In this document: piece by piece, positions 13,059-24,600 of the stretch
Position numbering within the stretch: position 1 is the first letter of the stretch
How the letters are laid out: every line of letters begins with the position of its first letter
Origin: Baylisascaris procyonis
Lineage: Eukaryota > Nematoda > Chromadorea > Rhabditida > Ascarididae
Direction: 5' to 3'
NCBI GenBank assembly: GCA_037389465.1
Contig: JAZARR010000171.1
Coordinates: 1,550,001 to 1,614,000, forward strand
DNA length: 64,000 nucleotides
The notes under the pieces: generated by a model
What the model saw: only the letters and a program-made list of their open reading frames with translations
Told to the model about the DNA's origin: nothing
The model's database searches: none
Translations under genes and position numbers: made by a program

Positions 13059-16000
13059 ATCCACTTGCTGCCCACCTTTTTTTTTGGGGAGATGATCAAT
13101 AAGCACGTTCAAAATATTTAAAAAAAAAAAAAAAACTAATACAAAAATAATTAATAAACTAACACAGCTAATATTCTGAAATCAAGAAAAACGTCTTAGA
13201 ATCTTCTATAAAAAACTGACTTCAATAAAAAACAAGTTGAGTGGGTGGGAATACCACACGGGGTCATAAGAGGCCATTTTCCTCTTCTCTTTTATTTTCT
13301 TAAATCTCAGCAATATTCCTAAAAGAATCCTTTTTCCGGCGATACCTAAAGAATCTTCACATTTTAAAGAGTACGATTATATGACTATTTTATCTCATTT
13401 CTAGTAATGATACGATTCAATTTTTCTATAATGCTGCAATCTTCCAACAAAGAAAAACTCATTTGTATTCTAGTAGGACAACAGTACCGAATCCGCATCC
13501 CTCTTTCCCAACTCGCTCAAAAAAAAAGGAAAACTCAATAAAAAAAAAGCACTGCAGTTATTTCATTGAAGGTTTTACCACAACTTGCCGCACCTATCCA
13601 TGCCCATCTTTATTTTCAACAAACATAAATACTTCCTCAATGACATGATGAAACGAATAAATAAATAAGAGGACAATAAGAAAGAAACCTTTTTAACAGC
13701 CTTAAGTTCAGATGCGCCTTGGAAATATTTGCTACTCGCTATTTTATCAACCATCGATAAAATTCTCTTTCCTGTCCTCTCACGTGTAGTTGCACTCCTT
13801 AAAATAAATAAATATTTATTCAACTAAAGAAAGGATGAGACGCCACAAACTTTTTTAAAATATTTTTAGCATCATTGCAAGAGAATAAATGCTACTTTAG
13901 AAAACTATAACTTCACTCTTACTTGCAAGGTTGGGCTTTAAAATTCAAGAAAAAAAACCATGGACAGCGGAAAATAGTTAACATTTTGAATACTATGGTA
14001 AAATGTTTTAAGAAAAAAACGATCTTAAAGATGTCTTATATGATGCCTAAAAATTTAATTTAAAAAAACAGTAAATATTACTTCTCAGCTTTGGAGCCAA
14101 AATCTTCATCGGGGCTGCTCTCTGGTGACTCCGGTAAGTCCTCATCTGAGTAATGATGTGCACGTACTGAACTTGTTATCCTACTAATCTGAAATACAGT
14201 AAACTTGAAATTTGACTCTTTATATCAACAAATCATGGACGAAGGCCAATATATTTTTCAAGAAGTTTTCGTCAGAACATTTCATTTCCTGTTAGTATGA
14301 ACGAAAAAATAATTCAGCTTAAGAATATCATGCAGGAACAATTCTTTACGTTATTACTCAGTAAGAGAATATTGGGTAGGTTGGCAGTGCCACAACAACT
14401 GTTTTCTACTTCAACCATCTTTTCACGCAGCCGTAGGACTAGGTATTACAGATGACGATATCACCGATTCGGTATGCTCTTTGTAAATTGGATTAGAAAC
14501 GAAAAAAATAACTGTTACAGCACCCCCTTCCCCCCAAACCCACTCAGTGAAGAGCCATACAAAAATAGAAGCACTCTCCTGACGTACGGTGTCTTGCTAT
14601 TCCATCATCATTACCAATAATCTACTATTCAATGTCAATAGAACAAACCTTGCGTTCTGCTTCGACTTTTTGCTGTCCACTTTTCAATTTCATTAAATTG
14701 ACACGTGTTTCCAAAACCAAATGAATCCCACCGCGATATTTCAACTGAAAATAAAAACCAAAAAAATTACATAAATATGAAGGGGAAATGAATGGTAAAT
14801 AAGTGCGCATCTCCCTCCCTCAATCTACGATTTGAAAAAAAAATGCAAATGATTATTTTTAATTAAAATACCAATTTTTAGCACTACTTTCTTGAATAAT
14901 GTATGCTTTTATGGGTCAATGATTTCGCTGTCAAAACTTTCTTTCAAGAAATTCAAAGTTAGTAAGTCGCCAGGGATTTTATTTAAATATCGTATGAGGA
15001 TTATAATGGAAGTGTTATGAAGAATGACGCAGAAAGATGAACAATGAGCCAAAGGCGGTAAAAACACGCTATACGGATGCAAAAAACAAGTAACCATTTT
15101 ATCCGGCTGGTATTTGTCTAGCTTTCTTAAGAACTTCTAAAAATTCTACTGCAGAACTGTCAACATTTTTACTCTTTGCTTACCTGCTTCTTGCTTGTCA
15201 TTTATTCAAACCCTCAAGTTCAAGGTTACCTCACTCTGTCTAGTTGATTAAACGAATTAGTGAAATATTTGAGTCAACCTCAAAATCGATCCATAAGCCC
15301 CAATCGTCAAGTATTGGTGGATATACGGAAACAATCTGAGGGGTTGCCGTTCCCAAATCGAGACTCGACAACTCCAATGTCTCGATAAAATATGGCAACT
15401 GAAAACTGCAACAATACTATCCATTCATCATTCAAATTTATATTCATATACGCTTTCATTAGGCGCAATCTAAAAAGTGCTTCATTGAAGATGAGGTCAA
15501 GAGAGCATTACGTTGTAGAAAAACTTAGGGGAGGACTAAGGAAGTGAACTGTGATAGACCCCCTTCCCCCTCAAAAAAGAATTTACTTCTGGTAGACCAC
15601 GCTCAGCACTTCCCTTCCTCTTATAGAGGCCTCTAGCCTGGAAATTTAGAACAACTACACTGTCAGAATTCTTTCGTTAATCAACATTCCTCTGTGCTCA
15701 ATTTATTCTACAGCCCGCAAAAATCAATTCAGTACTCCTTACAAGTCAATTCCCTACAGTCCCTGTACCCTATAAAATGGGTATCGCATTCTCCGAGTTG
15801 CATTGCTGTCTAACAAAATATGCTCTACCATAAGCCTTAATCGTTTTTGCGAATAATGCTAAATTTAAAAAAAAAAGCATTTTAAGTAGAACTTACGTGA
15901 ATTGTGGCCAGTTTTGATTGAATCTTCTCTTGTACTTGTCGAACCCAATATGCGTCTCGACAAAAATCATAGAAAATTCTTAAAACAACAACATTCTCAA

Positions 16001-17057
16001 AAACATTCTTTCAATAATTCCTTCCCTAAACTGCAGTGAATCGCAACACTGCCAACGATGTACATCTACTAAAATTTGATTCACCCTAAACTATACTGAA
16101 GATTAATTTAAAGAAAATAAAGGTTCTAATGCGAATGTGATGAAGCGAATATGAAATGATTAGGAAGGCCAAGCATCTCATAGAATAGAAAGTTCAAGTA
16201 CTTGTTGAACAAGCTAACGGTGATACTAAGCCAATCCCACCTGCATGAAGCACAGCATCTCACACATTTTTCGATTCAACTAAAGAAATCATCGACCATC
16301 TCCAAACCCAAATAGCTTCTCCTTCGTGTGGAATCCTAAGCCATCATGTCAATAATAATTTTCTTGATTAATACCCACTTTTACTTAAAACGTTTAAAAA
16401 TTGATCATCATTAACAGCAAAAAAAAAAACGATACATGGAAAACTTCCCCCAACCAATAAAAAAAAAACAAACTTCAATAAGATTACTATTAAAGCGCAA
16501 ACCTGGCTGCAACAGCGTTAGCAGATAGCACTAGCGCTGTATCCGTATTTGAATCACCCGGCTTCCATTTATTACGTCCCAGATCCATAAACACAATACC
16601 CGATTCTTGTGAGCTCGATTTATTTGATGCATGATGTAGCACCTCTAACATATATCTGCAAGCAACAACCTAATCATTACATAAATCCTAGCAACGAAGC
16701 GAGTAATCACAATTTTTCATAAACTCTCTTCAATATTTCAATTTTTTTTTCACATTTTCTGAAATAAGCTAAATAAAAAATGAGCAGCCTTCCAAATTGA
16801 AATAAAAATCAAAATTTAAAATAAACTATATAAGCAATTGGGAGATATACACAAAGAAATATAACTAACTTTTGAAATTGAACACGAGTGCTAACATATT
16901 GCAGATATTCTAAATTCACAGCCAATAAATCCGATGTTTCGCTTATAGAAGGCAACGAAGATCTACGCTCATTGTGTGATAGTGATGAAAAATTTGATAA
17001 CGATCCATATTCGTTGCAATCACCACCATTGGCAATTTGTGAACTAAATGATGATCG
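11958..17057 (-). other. TEX2: TEX2-like exons 16-24: SMP lipid-transfer domain and C terminus
   Basis: Residues 647-1035. Signature segments in order are RIFYDFCRDAYWVRQVQEKI (human RIFWDFLGEKYWSNLVSKKI), LPYFIETLELSSLDLGT, GLWIDFELKYRGGIHLVLET, RILSMVDKIASSKYFQGASE, TINIPPPPSDRLWYAFRRPP, and SDWIENKLRLLLEKNLVCPN. The last is followed by MDD, as in human MPNMDDVYI. The WY of PPPPSDRLWYAF is split over the final intron. An acidic linker (HHYSDEDLPESPESSPDEDF) sits at the place where human TEX2 has its DSDEESSS stretch. All hallmark blocks are present, with no stop or frameshift, so the domain appears functional. Confidence 0.93.
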
Positions 17058-18530
17058 CTGAAATAAAAATAGAAATTTTCTCAACGCCAGACTTTGTTGC
17101 AGTCATTTCTAATTTTTCACCTGCAGATGTCTACATGTAAATCACCTCTTACCTGTAGCACCTCTTACAACATTCAACCGCCCATTTTAAAAACTAATTA
17201 TTCAGGGTTTTCCCTCCATTTCTACAACATAGAAGTTCGCGGCAAAATGTCGCAAAGATTTAAAGAAACGGGTAAAAACGCCAATCTATTATTTTTTCGT
17301 TGAATACTTTCAGTTACACTATGAAAACCTAGAGTCGCAAATGCGCAATTAATGTTCTATAAATTTTGGAGCATCGCACAACAACGCAACAGAGCGGCGT
17401 TATTGCCGAGTGTGCCCCGGAAACATGTGGCGCTTATCCACCAAATGGCGCTTTTGTCAAACTATGATCAAATACGCTAGGCATAATTATATCAATGATA
17501 CAAGTATAAGATATGAAAGAGTTAAAGTAGAATATCGCTAATAATATCTTTTCTTCGATGAGATGGTGATCCACTATACAGGTGGAAAAACCGAGAACAG
17601 CCATAAGAAGTAATGATTGCTTTTTTAAAAACGAAAAAAAAAAACATTGAGTGAAGTTACTGAAAATTACTAACAAAGTTCTTACTTATATGAAAAGATA
17701 TCATGCAAGTGTAGCATGATATGTGCTTTTAGATTCCGCCCATTTACCAATCTCTAGTATAAAATAACGAGAAATAATAAAATGTGCTGAATTATGAAAC
17801 CTTGATTTAACTAATTCGAACAAATCGTATAAACCCTCCAAAAAAGTTTTATTCTTCAATGACTTGATGGGTGCAAAACGAGAGCAAATTTACCTCTATG
17901 CGCCCTTAACTAACTATAACACCTTTCACAGTTATTAAGTCAATGTGAAAAATACTGTAAAAGGGCTCTATGGTTCGAACTATGCAAATTTTGAAACAAA
18001 GCTTAACTATAAGTTAGAGTCTAATACTTTTAAAAATTAAGTCTAACATATATAAATGTTTATAAATCATCAAGAACTAAGTGAAGTTGAATATGGAAGG
18101 CTCATTTATTGCTGCAACGTTAAGAAAATTGTAAATCAATCCATAACACCCTCAAATCTTCCGAGCAAATATTTTGCGCAGAAAAAACGGATGTTGACAT
18201 TTACGATCGGAGTTACGGCTGTAATTGATCCCTGTTGCATAACGTGATGAAAAAAAAATGGCACAAATATTACACTAATCCACACGGACTCTTCAATAAT
18301 ATTGAAACTGACACTTGCGGGTGAGGTTTCACGACTTTTCCCGCCACCGACGACGGAAAACGATGGCTGCTTGCGATATTGACTGCATGCTTCACGCAGC
18401 CTGCAAACAGATCATATAGTCCACCATGACAAGAATTAAAAGACTTTGAGGAACCGTCAATGAAGTTGGCGAGTGCTTAACCTGCGATGCAAGTGCGAAG
18501 GACGGTTCATCTATAAAAGCGTAGCCATGG

Positions 18531-18608
<78 letters not shown>

Positions 18609-21600
18609 ACCCACAACAAAACCTTTTCTTGATCGAACCAAACAAGTACAGCCTTCATATTACGAAAAGAAATCATGTCTACGTCACCGTCACTTTGGCT
18701 GTTTTCCAGTCTATGCATCCTCAAAAGCACAAAGCGCCACCTACTATCACTTAAGTACCCGAGATCCTCTATCTCAATGATAGTAACATTATTTGAGTGA
18801 ATTACTAATATCAGTGCTAGATATTACTATTACTAAAACTACTACACTACTACTATCATAGTTACCTATCCACTGCAATTATCCCTTAGATACACTTCTA
18901 CTACAAACAATGACCGTAACAATGCTTAATAACAATCAAAGAAGGTAACAATAGTAAGTAAGCTATTGAAGTGAAAATATTCAACATCAGTAATAAGAAT
19001 GAAGAACCCAATAGCGTATGACACAAATCGTAGTAACACTGCATTGAAATTATGCTCCGAGTGTTGCCGATGCTTGTGTGCCTTCGTTCACGAAGCATAT
19101 TGTCATTCATTAAACTTTGCGCGGCTCGACGTTTGGATTTGCTGGGCTCATGCACCTTCAATGTCCACTCGCGAATTTAAATGGACCTATTGCTTACCTC
19201 GGATGAATTCAAGTATGCAAAGAAGATGAAGGCTGGGCAACAGTAAGAACTCAAAAATAACACCTCAAAATCGATGACTGCATCCTCCTTTCTCTTCTCT
19301 CTCATCAAATTTTATGGTAGATATATTTATGAATACCTATGAAACCATCGTTCCTTCTCGCGAGCGCTACGTACAAACAAAAACAGACTTCTTCCGCGTG
19401 GTTTAAATGATGACAACTCGTTGTCACGTTCGCCCGTAGAAGGTAATGTGCTAACATCACCCATGGAACAAGCACGTCCACTTTTCACCGCCATTGGCTG
19501 AACTGAAAATCGCGCAAATAAGCAAAGGTGACGCCAAATAAGCAGGAAAATATTGAGGTGGTGGGTTCCTCCCTCTGAGTGTGGGAAAGAAAACATTTGG
19601 GGTTATGATGGATTTTTTTTTTTGCATCTATTCTTGGATGGAAGATTCAAATGGTCTAATTTTTTCTCAAATAAGTTTCATGGTTTTTCTAGCAGGGAGC
19701 AGAAAGGTTCATTCACATGAAGAAATTTGGCTGGTAAATTTTAAAAGGACGGAAAAGGTTGGTGAGGACAGAATTGGAGTAAACAGCAGTAATCGCATGG
19801 CATACGACGTAACGATAGCATCAAATCGCATGGCACATATGCATTAGGGTAAAACAGTTTGATCAGAAATTCCATAACAGGAAGCTACCTACTTCATCTG
19901 TGATTTCCGGAAGAAAAATAGGATTCTGCCGTATATAAATCCATTACTACATTTTTGAATAATTTTTGAGTACAATTAACGGAGGCCGTTAATATCTAAA
20001 ATAAATGAAACAACTAAGACAAAAGGCAACAATCATATTTAACACTGGGTACCGCAAATATTTCACAAGTTGAGAGGCATAGTGAAGGAAGAAATCCCAT
20101 GGAAACTCCTAAAATCTCATAGACAAGGAAAAAAATCCAAGGGAATGGAATTTTGGAATGTGTACTGGACCCTGCAAACCCTCCCACGTTTCAGCAAACA
20201 GCATGTTCCATCAATTCAACAAACCTTGTTCCTCATCCTCAGAGCTCTCGTCAGGATCGTAGCCCTGCTCTCGAGAATCACTCGCCGAATTTTCCATTGA
20301 TGCACCTCTTTAAATAAAATTATTTTGACACAGTTCTAATCGGTCTGCAAATCACAAGCACTTCTTCATCGTTTCAATCTTGTCCAGCAAATATTTATTT
20401 GCCTTATCCACTATGTAATTTGGTCAAAATATATCAATAAAGGTTTGATTTCTGCTAAAGAGGCGATTCTATAACCCATGCGACACCACTTTTCTTGCAT
20501 TATGAACTACACTAATCGAAAACTGAACAGATATATGCCAGAACTGTAAATCATCAGCGTGAGGAAAACCCTGACATCAGAAGGTGACCGTAAAAATGAA
20601 CGTGTTGAGTTAATGGCAAACGAAATGAGATGACTGAATGAGCACTTATTGTGAAATCAGGATTATTTCAATATGACCATGAAGATTTTTAAAGTTCAAG
20701 CATGCGGAATTCTCATCGATGTAACGCAAAATGCAATTTTTACTCGTAGAGCTTACTGTGATCTACCTGGGTACATCGCATCAACTCTTAAACTTACTTT
20801 GATCTACCTGGGTACGTCGCATCAACTCTTAAACTTACTTTGATCTACCTGGGTACGTCGCATCAACCCTTAAACTTACCCTGATCTACCTGATTCCACC
20901 GAATCAACCCTTGAACTTACTTTGATCTACCTGAGTCCACCGAATCAACCCTTGAACTTACTTTGATCTACCTGAGTCCATCGAACCAACCCTTAAACTT
21001 ACTTTGATCTACCTAAGTACATCGAATCAATTCCTAAACTTACTTTGATCTACCTGAGTCCACCGAATCACTTCTTTGGAAGTCATCAGATAATTTTTGA
21101 GAATCTCCAGTTGACCTTCTCGATTGAGTGACCGACTGGTGTGCCGACTGTGAGCGTTGCATTGACGTATCGATTGTAGAGATTTCACTCTGTGAAGAAG
21201 CTAAACGAATATGGATGGGATATTTACGGCTCCACCAACGACGCTTTGCCAGACGTTTCGGACGTAATGACACCTTCAAATAGGAATTACAAAGATATGC
21301 GCCAATATTAAGCTGAAGAGTCACTCGGCTGACAACGATGAACCAATACAATTGACTGCCTCAGGGTACAGTTATCACTGGCAACAAGATAAATGTTTAT
21401 TTCATTTCATAATAATACCGTCATGAATTAAAAAGAAAAAAGAAACTGAAACTAAGTTTAACCTTAGAATTCTCCTTTTGTTTAACGGACAGCCTTTCAA
21501 GGAAGGCAGTAAATTATCGGATTATTATACTTGTACATAAGATGCTCACATATAATGAATCGATTTCTGCGTTTGCTGCCACCATTTTCCATTCATAGAC

Positions 21601-24600
21601 TCACAGACAGACAGACGCAGACAATTATTTTAAACGTCGGCTGAATCAACAAGCACAAAAAAAGAAACAGACAAAACAACATACAACAGCGCCGGTGAGA
21701 TCATAGATGCTCTGCCCACAGATGGTTGGCTCTGGCTCACTAAGCGTTGGATCGGTGTGAAACGAATGCTTCAATACGTTTCTCTCCGGTCTTGATATCC
21801 TTAACATATGTCCATCCAATCGAACCAGTACAGATTGTGCCGAATTAACATGATAGGTTGCCGAATCGTAACGACCTCGAAGTTCATTCATCCATCCCTT
21901 AAACGCGTCTATATCGTATCCAAAAAAATAAAAAAAATAAATAAATAAATTTAGAATATCAGTTATAAATAAAAGCAAATGAGTTATCATTTAGCAAATG
22001 GACGTGACCGTTACAGTTATTTTAGTGGGTGGATTGATCGAATAAATGAGAAGGGGGAGAGGTGAGCAATTTCCACGCACAAAGTTAGGGAAAAATCAGG
22101 AAAAAAAAATCGACAACCGAAACTAGAAAGAAACAATCATTGTAACATCCGTGGAAGAAAATCCAAAATAAGGTTAAAAAGATGAGGAGGAAGAAAAGGG
22201 GAGCAGAAGATGGAATGGGGGATGGGAGAGAAGGAAAGCGAGAACGAAGAGGGGAAGGGAGCGGGTAAAATAGTGGTGAACGAACGAAAATTTCTAACAT
22301 ATAGACAAGGAGTGTTGTAATTCAAAGATTTTAATTCAGATGATGACGCATCTCTCATGAATATCAAATTACAGCCAACTTAATGCTATATGCGCTTCTC
22401 ATATTACACAGTAATTTCATGAATGCAAAATCCTTCCTTCCATTTTTTTGTTTCCCATGAAAGATTTTTCCACTGAAAGAAAAAAAAAGATCTATTAATT
22501 ATTGAATAAAATTTATAAGGGATCCATTGTTCAAATATGAAATTATTGATTATTGCTTCAAAATATATCGGCAATTTTCCTGTCAATCATAAAATAGATC
22601 AATTACAAAATCATTCTTTAGGTCACAATGAACTACAGCGATACAGTACAGTACAACTGCACTTTCCCACCTTTCCTACAAATCGCAGGTATAGAGGGGA
22701 AAGATTTTCCCAGAAGGTACAACAAAATTATATACAAAAAAACGGGGCAATACATCATCATCAATAAAAAAAGCGAAACACTTACTTTATAAACAACATT
22801 TTTCATAGTTTTCCTTTGTTTCAATTCTTCAGAGATACTAAAAATAACATCGTTTGGCATCGTCACTTGTGCACTTATATTTGAAACTGGCTCTGAGACG
22901 AAGAAATACAAAAATCCAATAAACGATAGATATAAACCCCATAGGAAACCACTTATGAAACCTGAAATTCATACAATTTGGCAATTAGAAAAACCCAAAT
23001 AAAGATCTCATTATTTATTAGTTTTTCAGTTGATCCTTACGGTCCAGTACCCCACGATAATAGTGGAGGAACCGATAGTAACACTAAACGGCAATCAATT
23101 TAATCAGAAAAGCACCTATGAAATTGCCTCGGCACACGTTTCATGAATGAGAGAGCACAATTACATAATATTTAAATAAAGCGTTTGGCGTTATATAGCA
23201 TCAGAAATGAAAGCTGGCAAGAGGACAGTGTAACGATGGTAAACATTTAGAATTTGACACGTTAAGCGCTAAATGATAGATTTATAAAACAAGAGTGTCG
23301 GAGAATTAAGTTCGGAATCATGTTGGCTAAGTGGTATAACAGTGAAAAATTGGCTCTTTCAATTGCATTTGGCTTGATCAAAATGGGTAAAATTGGGTGG
23401 CATGGCCGATAAAAAAACAAACAAGCTGGAAGTAACGTTATGGCTCGATAAACATTTTAAACGTGGATATTCCAATGCTGAAGTCAACTTCCTAAAAATG
23501 CAATTCCCTAATTAATGTCCCTAAGAGAGGATAATGTGATTCCCAAAGTGCTATTTCCTTGGCTGCCATTCAATTTCCTAGAAGAAGAACAGAAAAAAGA
23601 ATAGCTAATTTAGAAGAGCGTGCAGAAATAAAAGATAAGAAACTCTTCGACTGTTTAACTGAGAGAAATATTAGATTTAAAAAAAAATTTTTTTTTTAAG
23701 CCATATTTTTATATGTGAATGAAAATTATGCAACAATTTTCATACAGCTACCTCAAATACCTTACTAGAACCAATACATAAATGCGTTGTTGATCGATGT
23801 ACCCAGCTTTTGTCAAATAAGGATTATTAAATACTATTGGTTTTAAGCTTTACTAAGTAACTATTAAAAAGATCTATTAAATGGACTATTATTGCATTTA
23901 TGAACGATGGATTGTTGCAATCGTGAAATGGGCCTTAATGATGTGAAGCCAAGAAAGGTGATTTAACGAGCAGTTAGCAACACCCGATATCTTACTTCAC
24001 CGCCCATCACAAACATCAATTATATCAAATGGAAGGTCTATAAGAATGTAACAGTGATGCGATCAGTTCCGTTCCTGGAAACGAAAAACTAAGTAACCAG
24101 ATAACTTTCACATTCCCATCCCCACATACAGCATTACTTTTTTTCAGTACAATGAGTTAGGCATCTAAAGAATGTTTTGTAGAATCTAAAGGCATGTGGG
24201 GTAATCAACCACTTGCAGTCATTCGTGCCTTTTCTGTGGAAGAAAATTCGATTTAAACTCTAATTCTATCAGCTTCAATTTACTAAGAAATCAAATACAT
24301 GCATGAGTCATGTTGAAATGCCACTTTCTCCTTTCTTCTTCTATCAACCTCTCCGAGTGAGAATAAGATGGGGTGGGGCGTGGGGAGCGGGGGGGGGGTG
24401 GCAGTGGTGGACAGCATAGATCTGGCCACTCAAATAGAGAGGGACTATAGTGAAATAACTGAGCATAGTGAAATAAGCGCAAGCATCACCCCTCTCTGCA
24501 ACACAAAATCCCTTTTTTCTCTCTCATGCTTCAATCTTCTCCAAAGATGAACGAGGGCCGAAGCGAATATGACGCCTTCTCGCCTTTCCGATGACGCAAT

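Larger units (their letters stand above)
18274..21897 (-). other. TEX2: TEX2-like exons 11-15: PH-like region and acidic linker
   Basis: Residues 374-646. Exon 11 begins GWMNELRGRYDSATYH and contains SVLVRLDGHMLRIS, the first strands of the family's PH-like domain. Exon 12 continues VSLRPKRLAKRRWWSRKYPI. Exon 14 supplies the closing helix motif FVRSAREKERWFHR, close to human TGREKEEWFRRF. Between them, exon 12's tail (SAHQSVTQSRRSTGDSQ) and exon 13 (DSREQGYDPDESSEDEE, 20225-20307) form a serine-rich acidic insert that splits the domain. Exon 13 is needed for phase if the GTAAGTT donor at 21043 is used. If instead the GTAGAT donor ten bases upstream (exon end 21054) is used, exon 13 can be skipped in frame. 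The two choices therefore form a coherent inclusion/skipping pair. Confidence 0.8.

Noticed and set aside
18901..19190. Minus-strand open frame in a TEX2 intron (EPSKSKRRAAQSLMNDNMLR) that looks coding
   Set aside because: No acceptor/donor pair joins it in phase to exons 19337-19502 and 18274-18400, which already join to each other and match the family (WFHR followed by LREACSQ).
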